Shown in pieces: positions 16,846 through 26,480 of a stretch of DNA of 44,867 bases; the stretch's first letter is position 1, and each line of letters begins with the position of its first letter. The notes under the pieces were generated by a model. The model was not told the DNA's origin. It did no database searches and was given only the letters and a program-made list of their open reading frames with translations. A program made the position numbers and the translations under genes. The DNA is from Sulfobacillus benefaciens (GTDB lineage Bacteria; Bacillota; Sulfobacillia; Sulfobacillales; Sulfobacillaceae): NCBI GenBank assembly GCA_003023725.1, contig PXYT01000027.1:1-44867 (forward strand), read 5' to 3'.

Positions 16846-18711
16846 TTAGACCCGAATGAGATAATACGCCAGTAATGCGCCCAAACCGACCATGATGGAC
16901 AACGCATAACGCCGGATATAACCGGTCTCAAGCGGACGCAAATCCTGGGCCCAATCCCAGACGACCGTGCCAAGTCCTTTAACTCCGGCCAGAATGCCCA
17001 CCTCGGCCTGCCTTACGCTGTTCCCGATAGCCTTAAAGGGCACTACGGCCAAATACGTCCACATGGCGTCCACATACCAAGCGTTGAATGCCCATCGTCC
17101 CACGCCTTTTTCGGTGGCGGCATTGGTCGAGGTGCCTTTGCGGATGTAGAGGATAAAGGCAATGATAAAAGCCACCACCGCGAGCCCCAACGTAAAACCA
17201 GTTGTCCACAACGGGCCATACTGAATCGCTGCATAAGGCGCTCCTTTATACATGCGAAAAGCCGGCAAGAGCCAATGATTCAGCCATGTCCCCAAAAATC
17301 CGCCGAATACCGCGCCAATCCCCAGAATCACAATCGGCACGGTCATCACGGCCGGAGCTTCATGGGCATGTTCATATAACTTCTCATCCCGCGGTTTCCC
17401 GAAGAAGGTCAGGAAGAACAATCGAAACATATAGAACGTGGTCATTCCTGCAGCAACCGCGCCGATTAACCACAAAAAGGGATGCCCAAGGTTAAACGTT
17501 TCCCCTAATATGGCTTCTTTGGAATAATATCCGGAAAAGGGAGGGATTCCCGATATCGCCAACGTTGCTGCCAAAAACGTCCATGTTGTCCATGGCATTT
17601 TTCGCCATAATCCGCCCATTTTGTTCATATCCTGTTCCCCGCCCAGAGCATGAATGACACTCCCGGCGCCCAGGAACAAGAGCGCCTTGAAAAAGGCGTG
17701 CATCATGAAATGGAACACCCCTGCGGTAAAGGCCCCAACGCCTACGGCTAGGAACATATATCCCAACTGACTCACAGTGGAATAAGCCAGCACTTTCTTG
17801 ATGTCGCGCTGAAAAATGGCGCTGGATGCCGCCAGAATTGTCATAAGTGCTCCAATTGCAGCAACAATGTAGGCCAGCACGGGCGCAACCCGTAACAGAG
17901 GATAGAGGCGAGTCATGAGATAGACCCCGGCCGTCACCATGGTTGCAGCGTGAATGAGAGCGGATACGGGAGTCGGGCCTTCCATCGCGTCGACAAGCCA
18001 CATGTGCAATGGAAATTGTGCCGACTTAGCCATGGCGCCCAGGTACAACAGAAATGCTGTCCACTCGAAAAATGCTGAGGAATGCGACGCGTCAAATATG
18101 CGGAAGAGTCCTGAATAGGATACCGTGTGGAAGTGAATGTACAACAGAGCTAATCCTACCAATATTCCCGCGTCTCCTACGGTATTCATCACAAAGGCTT
18201 TTTTCGCGGCTCGAACCGCCGAAGGCCGATGATACCAGAACCCAATTAGAAGGTAGGACGCCAGTCCTACCAGTGCCCAACCAATTAGCAGGATCAGAAG
18301 ATTGCCTGCTAAAACCAGAAGAAGCATGGCAAAAACGAAGAAATTGAGATAGGAAAAATACCGAGCCTTGTGAGGATCGTCGTGCATGTACCCAATCGAA
18401 TAGATATGGATTAGCATTCCCACTCCGGTAATGATAAGTATCCATATCCCTGACAGAGGATCCAGGTAATAACGCCAATCGATGGCTGGCCCAAAACCTG
18501 TAATCCAGGGAAAAAAGATTCCGGAAATCACCCGATGTCCAGGCGGCAACGACGCTAATTTCAAATCCATTCCAATACTCACCAAAAAGCTGATGCCGAC
18601 GAGAAGGCTGGCCCAAATCCCAGGCAACTTCTTTGGCATAATTCCTTTAAACAATCCGATGGTTATTGCGCCTAACAGAGGCAATAGCACAATTTCCGCC
18701 ACACCTTGCAT
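16846..18711 (-). CDS. nuoL: NADH-quinone oxidoreductase subunit L
   Basis: This is the distal antiporter-like subunit with the long lateral helix, 621 residues. Conserved blocks are WRYYLDPLSGIWILIITG, LIGWALVGLASYLLIGFW, FPLHMWLVDAMEGPTPVSA, AYSTVSQLGYMFLAVG and ISGIPPFSGYYSKEAIL. The C-terminus continues with the amphipathic and final transmembrane helices (ALSIMVGLGALLAYYL). It is encoded between nuoK and nuoM. Length and helix count are within the family norm, so the lateral arm appears complete. Confidence 0.96.
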   Translation of the reverse strand: MQGVAEIVLLPLLGAITIGLFKGIMPKKLPGIWASLLVGISFLVSIGMDLKLASLPPGHRVISGIFFPWITGFGPAIDWRYYLDPLSGIWILIITGVGMLIHIYSIGYMHDDPHKARYFSYLNFFVFAMLLLVLAGNLLILLIGWALVGLASYLLIGFWYHRPSAVRAAKKAFVMNTVGDAGILVGLALLYIHFHTVSYSGLFRIFDASHSSAFFEWTAFLLYLGAMAKSAQFPLHMWLVDAMEGPTPVSALIHAATMVTAGVYLMTRLYPLLRVAPVLAYIVAAIGALMTILAASSAIFQRDIKKVLAYSTVSQLGYMFLAVGVGAFTAGVFHFMMHAFFKALLFLGAGSVIHALGGEQDMNKMGGLWRKMPWTTWTFLAATLAISGIPPFSGYYSKEAILGETFNLGHPFLWLIGAVAAGMTTFYMFRLFFLTFFGKPRDEKLYEHAHEAPAVMTVPIVILGIGAVFGGFLGTWLNHWLLPAFRMYKGAPYAAIQYGPLWTTGFTLGLAVVAFIIAFILYIRKGTSTNAATEKGVGRWAFNAWYVDAMWTYLAVVPFKAIGNSVRQAEVGILAGVKGLGTVVWDWAQDLRPLETGYIRRYALSIMVGLGALLAYYLIRV

Positions 18712-18765
18712 ATCCGCCGCTCCTTACCGGACACGGACCCGCCGTGTCCTCTGTTGTTAATCCGC

Positions 18766-19068
18766 TTACCCTTTCAGACGGGAAATCTCATCAACATCCA
18801 ATCGGTGCCGTTTGTGGTAGACACTGACGATGATTGCCAAACCAATGCCAACCTCGGAAGCAGCTGTGGCAATGATGAGAAATGCCATGACTTGTCCATT
18901 CATGTCGTGGTATTGCCGGGCAAAGGCAATGAATGCCAGTGCTGCTGCATTCCACATCATTTCCGATGCCATGAACATGATCAACGGATTGCGCCGAAAC
19001 ATCACCCCGATAGCTCCAATGGCAAAAATAATACCCGCTAGAGCCACAACCCAGTTGGTATAAATCAC
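18766..19068 (-). CDS. nuoK: NADH-quinone oxidoreductase subunit K
   Basis: This is a small MrpC-like complex I subunit of 100 residues with three membrane helices. The GTG start at 19066-19068 overlaps the nuoJ TGA as GTGA. With this start the two essential buried glutamates fall at Glu36 (FMASEMMWN) and Glu72 (TAASEVGIG), the same numbers as in E. coli NuoK, which strongly supports it. A 61-residue upstream open frame is an artefact of overlap with nuoJ. The gene follows nuoJ and precedes nuoL. Confidence 0.96.
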   Translation of the reverse strand: MIYTNWVVALAGIIFAIGAIGVMFRRNPLIMFMASEMMWNAAALAFIAFARQYHDMNGQVMAFLIIATAASEVGIGLAIIVSVYHKRHRLDVDEISRLKG

Positions 19069-19652
19069 GAGCCTGTCCCCTCCCGCTCTTTTCTTGTTGT
19101 TTCGGGCGAAGCCTTGCTTTCTGCTCGTTGCTCCCGTGCCTCTGCTTCCTGCTGCCGCCGCTTTCTCGGAGGGTTCAAAACCAGAACCCCCAAAGCAGCA
19201 GAAACCAGCATGATGGCGATAGCGACCAGGTAGATAAAGTCCGGTCCCCAAAGCAGGCGTCCAATACCCGTCAGGTCCCCGAAATGGGAAGGCAGGGGCG
19301 CTTTAAGAGTTGGCCCCGGATATTTGATAGCCAACGCCACAAACACCCCGCCAACGATAACCGACAAAATGCCTGCGACAATCCTTTGTCCAGGAAGATC
19401 TTCCGGAAGTTCCCGTTCTTCCTTTCCCGCCGTAAGCAAGGTCACCACGAACAGGAAGAGGACCATGATCGCCCCAGCATAAACAATGACCTGCGCAGCA
19501 GCCAAGAATTCTGCCTTCAACATCAGATAGAGCAAAGCCAGCGACAAAATATTGCCGACTAAATATAGAGCGCTATGTACAGGCTGACGCGCTGTCACAA
19601 CACCGACTGACGCACTAATGGCCAATATGGCCAATATGACTATGCCGACCAT
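19065..19652 (-). CDS. nuoJ: NADH-quinone oxidoreductase subunit J
   Basis: This complex I membrane subunit has 195 residues and five helices. The conserved LYLMLKAEFLAAAQVIVYAG and IMVLFLFVVTLL block (about 42-72) holds the pi-bulge helix involved in coupling. A charged C-terminal tail of about 35 residues (NPPRKRRQQEAEAREQRAES) is Arg/Glu-rich and probably cytoplasmic. The start ATG follows GAGGTGAT. It overlaps nuoK by four bases. Confidence 0.95.
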   Translation of the reverse strand: MVGIVILAILAISASVGVVTARQPVHSALYLVGNILSLALLYLMLKAEFLAAAQVIVYAGAIMVLFLFVVTLLTAGKEERELPEDLPGQRIVAGILSVIVGGVFVALAIKYPGPTLKAPLPSHFGDLTGIGRLLWGPDFIYLVAIAIMLVSAALGVLVLNPPRKRRQQEAEAREQRAESKASPETTRKEREGTGS

Positions 19653-19666
19653 ATGCGGTAATCACC

Positions 19667-20104
19667 TCATTTTCTCACGGGCGGATGAAGCAATTCTTCT
19701 TTATCTGCAATCATGTCGAGACGGTCTCCAGCGGCCAGCTCATTAAACGGCGTCAGACGAACCGCATTGGTTGGACACGCCTCCTCGCACATTCCGCAGA
19801 AAATACACCGAATTAAATCCACCTCATAATCCACAGCATAACGATTGGTCCAGGAAACATTGCTGCCTTCGGGGGCCTGCGCGGCCACAACACGAATGGC
19901 ATGAGCCGGACACACGGCCTCACATAGGCCACATCCGACACATAATTCATGACCATCGGCATCTTTCGCCAACATGTGCTTGCCACGGAACCGCGGCGAA
20001 TACTCCCGTCTTTTCTCAGGATATTCTATAGTGTCACGTGGCTCACCCAGTGCCTTAAACGTCGTTCCCAGTCCTTTGGCTAAAGCCTTTATTCCATCCA
20101 GCAT
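19667..20104 (-). CDS. nuoI: NADH-quinone oxidoreductase subunit I (8Fe ferredoxin)
   Basis: NuoI carries clusters N6a and N6b, which pass electrons from NuoG to NuoB. The protein has 145 residues with two CxxCxxCxxxCP motifs. The first has Cys55, 58, 61 and 65 (CVGCGLCEAVCP); the second has Cys100, 103, 106 and 110 (CIFCGMCEEACP). EYPEKRREYSPRFRGKH is the conserved N-terminal strand. The ATG start is eight bases after AAGGAGGG. It follows nuoH with a gap of about 100 bases, the widest within the nuo cluster. Confidence 0.96.
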   Translation of the reverse strand: MLDGIKALAKGLGTTFKALGEPRDTIEYPEKRREYSPRFRGKHMLAKDADGHELCVGCGLCEAVCPAHAIRVVAAQAPEGSNVSWTNRYAVDYEVDLIRCIFCGMCEEACPTNAVRLTPFNELAAGDRLDMIADKEELLHPPVRK

Positions 20105-20207
20105 CCAATAATCCCTCCTTAAACCAACAAACCAACTATGTCATCTTCGGCCGCTTGCCCTTGCATCCATAGTTCAGGAGCCCTCGACCGCTACACTCAC
20201 CATAATC

Positions 20208-21197
20208 CTATAGCACCCCGGAAACAAACGCCGCCGTGGCTAGAAAGTAGACAAAAGCGACAGGTACGAGAAATTTCCAGCCAAACGACATCAGCTTGTC
20301 ATACCGGAAGCGAGGAAAAGTAGCTCGAACCCAGATAAAGATGAACATCGATATCCCCACTTTTAACAAAAACCAGATGATGGGAGGCAAGAATCCTGGT
20401 CCAAGCCAGCCACCAAAAAACAGAGTGACGGCCAGTCCGCTGACGGCAATCATGTTGATGTATTCGGCAATATAAAACATGGCAAAACGAAAACCGGAGT
20501 ACTCTGTATGATATCCCGCAACCAATTCCGATTCGGCTTCTGGCAAATCAAAGGGCGTTCGGTTGGTTTCAGCAACCGCTGTTGTGTAGTAAATCAGAAA
20601 CGGAATGATTTCAGGCACAAAGAACCACCCATGTTCTTTTTGAGCCAGCACTATATTCTCCAAGTTCGCGGTGTGTGCCAGCATTAAAACACCCAGAATA
20701 GACAGTCCCATAGCCAGTTCGTAGGAAATCATCTGGGCCGAAGCGCGAATCCCCCCTAATAGAGAATACTTATTTTGGGAAGCCCATCCTCCCAAAACAA
20801 TGCCATAGATTCCAAGTGAACTGAAAGCAAAGGCAATGAGAAGGCCAATGGAGGGATTAGCAATGTCCAGTGAGATACTTGTTCCGAATAAGTGGATAGG
20901 AGCCCCAAATGGAATAACCGCGTCTACGCACAAGGCGGCAAAGAGCGAGAATACCGGAGCCATGCGGAATACAAATCTGTCGGCTCCTGCAGGCATCAAG
21001 TCTTCTTTCAGAGCCATTTTCAGTCCATCCGCCAGAGGCTGCAACAGGCCCCATGGCCCAACACGGTTAGGGCCCAAACGCAGTTGCATGAAACCCAGCA
21101 GCCGACGTTCGAGCAATGTGGTGTAGGCAAATCCCCCCATCAGTATAGCGATAAGCAATATGATCTTTACAATTAAAATGATCAAAAGCAAAATCAC
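20208..21197 (-). CDS. nuoH: NADH-quinone oxidoreductase subunit H
   Basis: NuoH forms the quinone-access chamber and links the peripheral and membrane arms. The protein has 329 residues and about eight or nine helices. Hallmarks are LLERRLLGFMQLRLGPNRVGPWGLLQPLADG, followed by DLPEAESELVAGYHTEYSG, where acidic residues of the coupling channel sit, and RFRYDKLMSFGWK near the end. The start is GTG 21195-21197, overlapping the nuoG TGA as GTGA. Confidence 0.96.
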   Translation of the reverse strand: MILLLIILIVKIILLIAILMGGFAYTTLLERRLLGFMQLRLGPNRVGPWGLLQPLADGLKMALKEDLMPAGADRFVFRMAPVFSLFAALCVDAVIPFGAPIHLFGTSISLDIANPSIGLLIAFAFSSLGIYGIVLGGWASQNKYSLLGGIRASAQMISYELAMGLSILGVLMLAHTANLENIVLAQKEHGWFFVPEIIPFLIYYTTAVAETNRTPFDLPEAESELVAGYHTEYSGFRFAMFYIAEYINMIAVSGLAVTLFFGGWLGPGFLPPIIWFLLKVGISMFIFIWVRATFPRFRYDKLMSFGWKFLVPVAFVYFLATAAFVSGVL

Positions 21198-23518
21198 AGG
21201 CTTTTCACTTCCTCACGCCTTTTGAGCTGTTTTACCCCGTTCAAGGAAGCAATCCACTCGTAATGGCCGCTTCTAGGTACCCACAACGTCCTCTCGGGGA
21301 TGGATTCGTCGGCACGAACGCCGATCGTTATAGTACCTGAAGAGGTTTCCACATCCACATAACCGCCCTCGGCAGGGATATGCAGTGCTTGCGCCTCATC
21401 GGGATGAATACGTCCTACAAAGAGACTGATGCGCGGCTCAAGAATTTCGGAGGGTATGCCGTTTTCCAGAACCAACTCGCCCCGGATCACCCGCCACTGT
21501 GTAGGATCTTCTACGGGGTCAGGTCGTTTCAGAGGCTGAGGCGTCATGTCTTCCTCGTCTGCATTGCGGGGTATAAGATCCCCTTCAATGTCCTCAAACA
21601 GGTCCCATTCTGCTTCGACGCCAAAAGTCTGCTGGAACAAGCGTGCCCAGCCTACCATATAGGTTTTGGTCGGGCGGGATTGCGCCGGCGGTTGTACTCC
21701 GGCGGCGGCTACGGCAACGCGCCCCTCCATATTCACATAGCTGCCCTCAACCTCTCCCCACGCCGCCACAGGAAGTAAAGCATCGGTATAGGGCAAATCC
21801 AGAGGAGGACGAATCTGGGCGGACACAACGTAATCTACCGCTTCCAAGGCTTCTCGAGCCAAATCCCGGTCAGGAAAATCCCGCAGTAGGTCGGCCCCCC
21901 ACAGCACTAACATCCGGATATCACCGTTCCTGGCCTTCATAAGAAGGTTACGCAAATCCTCATAACGCACAGGGATTCCTGCCTTTTCATAGCCTCTCCA
22001 GTTGACCGGACCGAAGGACGGCAAAACGGCTGTGCGACCCTGGCGCAATATGGTTAACGCCTTGAAAATTTGTTCCATCTCAGGATTTTCTCCATCCCAC
22101 AGCATCGTTAAATGTGTGGCGTTCAATAAAGTTTCTCCCAGCGTCTTCAGAGTCTCCGAATCCACCGGCAACGGATAGTCCGCAACATTCCGACCGAGCA
22201 TTTGCACCGTTGGATCGTCGCCTTTGGCCAAGAGTAACGCTTGAGCAAAGACTACCGCCTCATCTTCCCCAAGCACCTGGTAATCAATCCCGGGCAAGGT
22301 ACCGGACGTCAGCTTTCTGGGCCCCACACCGATAACCCGCAACCCGGGAAAATGTCGGATGCGGTCCCGCAGTTTTAAGTGCACAACGGGCACAGCCTCA
22401 TAAGGGTCCACCCCCACGAACACTACGGTATCGGTTTGGTCAATATCTTCGAATGTCCCATTGAGCGAAATAGGCAGGTATCCGGGCACATTGCGAAGTG
22501 TAGCCATCTCCGAGGTGTGAACCACCTCTTCGGCGAATTTCTTTATCCAATAGGCTTCCTCGGCTGTGAAATGGCCGCCCATGACGACACCGATACTACC
22601 GAACCCATGCTCGCGGATAGTTTCCTTCATCCATTGTGCCGTGTCGCGCATCGCCTGAGCACTGGACAAGGATTTCCCTTGAACCGTCGAATCCAGAACT
22701 CTTAAAGGATGATAGCCGAAATCGTAACCGAACCGTCCCCGGTCGCACAGCCACCCCCAGTCCCTGTCCGGTACGGGCCGTCCTTCCATACGAATGATGT
22801 GGCTTTCCCGGGTTGTCATTTTGCTTGGACACCCAACGGGACAGTGAGGGCAAATTGTCGTTTGGCGGTCAATATTCCACGGCCGCCCTTTGTGGTTATA
22901 AGGGGCCGACAATAACGCCCCGACCGGGCACAGATCTATCACGTTGCCCGTGAATTGACTGGTGGCAGGTTCATGCTCGACAGTAGTTACAACCGTCTCC
23001 ACCCCCCGTCCCTCCAAAAGCAACTGTTCTTCTCCCACATACTCGCTCATAAACCGGACGCAACGCTGGCACAACACGCAACGTTCCTGGTCAATCAAAA
23101 CAAACTCGTTAATCGGGCCGTCTTTGACTTTTTGAATCTTGGGTTCCTGGAAACGTCCCTTAGCGGGTCCGTATTCAAAGGCGTAATCCTGGAGATAACA
23201 TTCGCCTCCCTTGTCACACACGGGACAGTCCAGCGGATGGTTTATCAAAAGAAATTCCAGAACACCCTTCCGCCCTTTTTCCACTTCCGGCCCTTGGGTG
23301 TGAACAACCATCCCTTCACTGACAGCGGTTGTACACCCCGTTGCCAACTTGGGCATTTTCTCCACCTGCACCAGGCACATGCGGCAGGCGCCCAATGGAC
23401 CCAAAGACTGGTGATAACAATAGATGGGCACGTCAATTCCCAGTTTAGCCGCCGCATCCACAATCGTGGTGCCTTCGGGGACACTGACCTCCTGATCGTC
23501 AATTGTTAATCGTATCAT
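21194..23518 (-). CDS. nuoG: NADH-quinone oxidoreductase subunit G
   Basis: NuoG is the large iron-sulfur subunit of the NADH module, 774 residues from ATG 23516-23518. An N-terminal [2Fe-2S] ferredoxin domain has YCYHQSLGPLGACRMCLV with GCTTAV. The His-Cys motif HPLDCPVCDKGGECYLQ and the ERCVLCQRCVRF motif bind 4Fe clusters. CPHCPVGC followed by a fourth Cys exactly 27 residues later matches the CxxCxxxC-x27-C motif of cluster N7, found only in some lineages. The rest is a molybdopterin-oxidoreductase-like fold. The start overlaps nuoF by 20 bases and has GGGAGAGAG upstream; the longer upstream frame lies inside nuoF. Confidence 0.95.
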   Translation of the reverse strand: MIRLTIDDQEVSVPEGTTIVDAAAKLGIDVPIYCYHQSLGPLGACRMCLVQVEKMPKLATGCTTAVSEGMVVHTQGPEVEKGRKGVLEFLLINHPLDCPVCDKGGECYLQDYAFEYGPAKGRFQEPKIQKVKDGPINEFVLIDQERCVLCQRCVRFMSEYVGEEQLLLEGRGVETVVTTVEHEPATSQFTGNVIDLCPVGALLSAPYNHKGRPWNIDRQTTICPHCPVGCPSKMTTRESHIIRMEGRPVPDRDWGWLCDRGRFGYDFGYHPLRVLDSTVQGKSLSSAQAMRDTAQWMKETIREHGFGSIGVVMGGHFTAEEAYWIKKFAEEVVHTSEMATLRNVPGYLPISLNGTFEDIDQTDTVVFVGVDPYEAVPVVHLKLRDRIRHFPGLRVIGVGPRKLTSGTLPGIDYQVLGEDEAVVFAQALLLAKGDDPTVQMLGRNVADYPLPVDSETLKTLGETLLNATHLTMLWDGENPEMEQIFKALTILRQGRTAVLPSFGPVNWRGYEKAGIPVRYEDLRNLLMKARNGDIRMLVLWGADLLRDFPDRDLAREALEAVDYVVSAQIRPPLDLPYTDALLPVAAWGEVEGSYVNMEGRVAVAAAGVQPPAQSRPTKTYMVGWARLFQQTFGVEAEWDLFEDIEGDLIPRNADEEDMTPQPLKRPDPVEDPTQWRVIRGELVLENGIPSEILEPRISLFVGRIHPDEAQALHIPAEGGYVDVETSSGTITIGVRADESIPERTLWVPRSGHYEWIASLNGVKQLKRREEVKSL

Positions 23519-24791
23519 ATAATCTCTCTCCCATCGGACAAGCATGTTGCGCAACGTGTGCCTCAAATTCCTCACGGAAATACTTAAGAGCACTAACCAA
23601 CACCCCAAGAGAAGCGTCGCCCAAGGGGCAAAAGCACTTGCCGCCAATATTGTCCGCCACGTCCGCAAGGGTATCCAAATCCTCGGGCGTACCCAATCCA
23701 TGTTCCAGCCGGTCCAAAACATCTGTCATCCAATACGTTCCTTCACGGCAAGGAGTGCATTTACCACAAGATTCCTCACGATAAAACCGCACGAGACGCG
23801 CTGTGGCCCCCACAATACAGACATGGTCGTCAAGCACTATGCACCCACCGGATCCCAGCATCGATCCGGCTTGCAATATAGATTCGTAATCCAAAGGAGT
23901 GTCCAGTTTGTCAGGAGTCATCAAGGGGACCGAACTCCCTCCCGGGATAACCGCTTTAAGCTGGCGTCCCGGAAGCATACCACCCGCATAATCTTCAATG
24001 AGTGTTCTCAAAGGCGTAGCTAGCGGAATTTCATAGTTACCTGGCCGTTGTACCCGGCCGCTCACACTGAAAATCTTTAACCCCGGACTTTTTGCCGTCC
24101 CCATACTGGTGTACCAGTCCGCTCCCTTGGTCACAATAACAGGGACATTGGCAATCGTTTCGACGTTGTTAATCACGGTCGGACCACCATACAGCCCCGC
24201 GACCGCCGGAAAGGGGGGTTTTAGACGCGGATTTCCCCGCTTGCCTTCCAAGGACTCCAGTAATGCGGATTCTTCGCCGCAGATATAAGCCCCAGCTCCC
24301 CGATAGACCTCAAGATCCAGTGAAAACCCGGAGCCTAGAATATTTTCGCCCAGAAATCCCTGCTCATAGGCTTCGCGCACGGCACGTTTCAATTGCTCCG
24401 ATCCGAAAAGGAATTCTCCACGGCAATAAATAAAAGCTTCTCGGGCCTTGGTCGCATAACTGGAAATTATGATCCCCTCTATTAACTGGTGAGGATTGTG
24501 TTCAATAATTTCCCGGTCCTTGAATGTTCCAGGTTCAGCCTCATCGGAATTGACCACTAGATAACGTTTGCGTCCGTCATTTGGAAGAAATCCCCATTTC
24601 ATTCCAGTAGGAAACCCGGCACCACCACGACCCCGCAAACCGGATTTTTTAACCATATCGACGAGTTCTTCCGGTTTAAAGTCGTTCAACGCCTTTCTGA
24701 GTGCCTGGTAGCCGCCATGAGCCAAATACACCGGCATTTCGTCGATATTGGGCACTTCCCGATTCCGTAACAAGTAATATTGCTGACTCAC
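23499..24791 (-). CDS. nuoF: NADH-quinone oxidoreductase subunit F (NADH/FMN-binding)
   Basis: NuoF oxidises NADH with FMN and cluster N3. The protein has 430 residues. The FMN/NADH fold has GLRGRGGAGFPTGMKWG (about 50-66) and GAGAYICGEESALLESLEGK. The N3 cluster motif is ESCGKCTPCREG, plus a downstream Cys in GGKCFCPLGD. The GTG start overlaps the nuoE TGA as GTGA, with AGAGGTGA upstream. Its presence with nuoE and nuoG shows that this complex I takes electrons from NADH, unlike 11-subunit versions. Confidence 0.97.
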   Translation of the reverse strand: MSQQYYLLRNREVPNIDEMPVYLAHGGYQALRKALNDFKPEELVDMVKKSGLRGRGGAGFPTGMKWGFLPNDGRKRYLVVNSDEAEPGTFKDREIIEHNPHQLIEGIIISSYATKAREAFIYCRGEFLFGSEQLKRAVREAYEQGFLGENILGSGFSLDLEVYRGAGAYICGEESALLESLEGKRGNPRLKPPFPAVAGLYGGPTVINNVETIANVPVIVTKGADWYTSMGTAKSPGLKIFSVSGRVQRPGNYEIPLATPLRTLIEDYAGGMLPGRQLKAVIPGGSSVPLMTPDKLDTPLDYESILQAGSMLGSGGCIVLDDHVCIVGATARLVRFYREESCGKCTPCREGTYWMTDVLDRLEHGLGTPEDLDTLADVADNIGGKCFCPLGDASLGVLVSALKYFREEFEAHVAQHACPMGERLYDTINN

Positions 24792-25264
24792 GAGTTCACC
24801 TCTTTTCCGTCATCCGTCAAGAGCGCATCCAATTTGGTGGCATCGACCCGTCCCCGAAACCGCAAATTGCGCTGAACGACAGGCGCCAGATCGCATGCTG
24901 CGAGACATTCCGCCTCCAGCAAGGTGTACTCTCCGTCAGGGGTTGTCTGTCCTTCACGGATTCCAAGTTTGTGCTCCAGCTCCTCCATCACGTGATCTGA
25001 TCCCGCCAGTGCGCAAGACAGGCCGACACAAACGTGGATGACATTCTTGCCCACTGTTTGCCGGTAAAATAACGAGTAAAATGACGCTACCGATTCCACA
25101 TACTGGGGGGTTAGTCCTAGCAACGACGCAACATCATGGATGGTTTCGTCCGACAGCCAGCCCTCCGCGTCTTGAATGCGGTGCAATAGCGGCAATAAAC
25201 TCGAATTGGCCTCCGGGAACTGCTTTTTTGCTTCCTGAGCCCACTGACTCCACTCCGGCTTCAT
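24788..25264 (-). CDS. nuoE: NADH-quinone oxidoreductase subunit E
   Basis: This is a thioredoxin-fold [2Fe-2S] subunit holding cluster N1a, 158 residues from ATG 25262-25264, which overlaps the nuoD TGA (ATGA). Helical N-terminal blocks are LLPLLHRIQDAEGWLS and VASFYSLFY. Cluster ligands are the Cys-x4-Cys pair in HVCVGLSCALAGS and the Cys-x3-Cys pair in LEAECLAACDLAP. An upstream 25-residue Arg-rich extension is out-of-frame nuoD sequence and is excluded. Confidence 0.95.
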   Translation of the reverse strand: MKPEWSQWAQEAKKQFPEANSSLLPLLHRIQDAEGWLSDETIHDVASLLGLTPQYVESVASFYSLFYRQTVGKNVIHVCVGLSCALAGSDHVMEELEHKLGIREGQTTPDGEYTLLEAECLAACDLAPVVQRNLRFRGRVDATKLDALLTDDGKEVNS

Positions 25265-26469
25265 TTGTCGACATCTCCCAACATTATGTCTATGCTGCCG
25301 ATGGCTGTAATCACGTCGGCGACGAGGCCGCCTTTGCACATAACCGGCATGGATTGCAGATTATAGAAAGATGGTGTCCGCGCCCGCCATCGGTACGGCT
25401 TGGATCCACCATCGGACACGATATAAAATCCCATTTCGCCCCGAGGACCTTCGACAGCCTGATAGACTTCTCCCGGCGGAACCTCAAACCCCTGGGTCAC
25501 CAATTTGAATTGGTGAATCAACGCTTCCATGTTCCCGTAAATTTCATCCCTCGGAGGCAGGCTAACTTTCCTGTCGGACGTCGTATACTCTCCTTTTGGC
25601 TCAATCTTGAGAATGGCCTGTTCGATGATTTTCATCGATTCGTACATCTCATCGATTCTCACCCAAAAGCGTGCGTAAGCGTCGCTTTCCGTACGCAGTG
25701 GCACATTAAAATCAAAGTCTTCATAAGAAGAGTAGGGTTCAACCTTGCGGAGATCCAAAGGGATTCCTGTTGCCCGCAAGTTCGGACCGGTCACCGACAA
25801 TGCCAGAGCGTCTTCCTGCGTCAGGATGGCAATGCCCTGAAGTCGTTCATTAATCAGGGGATTCCCATCAAACATGTGACGGTAGGTTTTCATCCATCGC
25901 GGAAAATCTTTGATAAAAGCCTGGACTTTCTCGTGAAATCCGTCGGGAAGATCATAGGCCAAGCCGCCAATTCGAAAATAACTGGGGTTCATTCGCACCC
26001 CGGACGCGGCCTCAATCAAGTCCAAAATGACCTCGCGTTCCCGCATCGTGTAAAAAAACAAACTCATCGCGCCCAAGTCCATAACATGTGTTCCCAGCCA
26101 AACCAAGTGGCTGGCCACACGGGTCAATTCAGCGAATAGCACCCGGATATATTGCGCCCTTTTCGGCACCTCAACGTTAAGCAATTTCTCAACCGCAAGC
26201 ACATAGGCTAGATTATTGGTCATCGGAGCGAGATAATCCAGCCGGTCGGTAATCGTATTGCATTGTTGATATGTTAAACTTTCGGCCGTTTTTTCAAACC
26301 CGGTATGCAGATAACCTATCACTGGTTCGGCGTGCACCACCCGTTCGCCGTCAAGTTGCAAACGCACTCGTAGAACGCCATGGGTGGATGGGTGTTGGGG
26401 ACCCATGTTAATGATCATGGGTTCATCCGATTCCGGGGTGTCTAGCAATTCGGGTTTCTCGGTAGCCAT
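25261..26469 (-). CDS. nuoD: NADH-quinone oxidoreductase subunit D
   Basis: This subunit is related to the [NiFe]-hydrogenase large subunit and forms the quinone-binding site with NuoB. The protein has 402 residues. Conserved segments are INMGPQHPSTHGVLRV (quinone-site His), ERVVHAEPVIGYLHTGFEK, LVWLGTHVMDLGAMSLF and the C-terminal DVITAIGSIDIMLGDVD. The start ATG 26467-26469 is placed after GAGAGGTGA; an upstream in-frame TTG at 26484 precedes that site. The nuoC stop is 12 bases away. Confidence 0.96.
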   Translation of the reverse strand: MATEKPELLDTPESDEPMIINMGPQHPSTHGVLRVRLQLDGERVVHAEPVIGYLHTGFEKTAESLTYQQCNTITDRLDYLAPMTNNLAYVLAVEKLLNVEVPKRAQYIRVLFAELTRVASHLVWLGTHVMDLGAMSLFFYTMREREVILDLIEAASGVRMNPSYFRIGGLAYDLPDGFHEKVQAFIKDFPRWMKTYRHMFDGNPLINERLQGIAILTQEDALALSVTGPNLRATGIPLDLRKVEPYSSYEDFDFNVPLRTESDAYARFWVRIDEMYESMKIIEQAILKIEPKGEYTTSDRKVSLPPRDEIYGNMEALIHQFKLVTQGFEVPPGEVYQAVEGPRGEMGFYIVSDGGSKPYRWRARTPSFYNLQSMPVMCKGGLVADVITAIGSIDIMLGDVDK

Positions 26470-26480
26470 ATCGTCACCTC

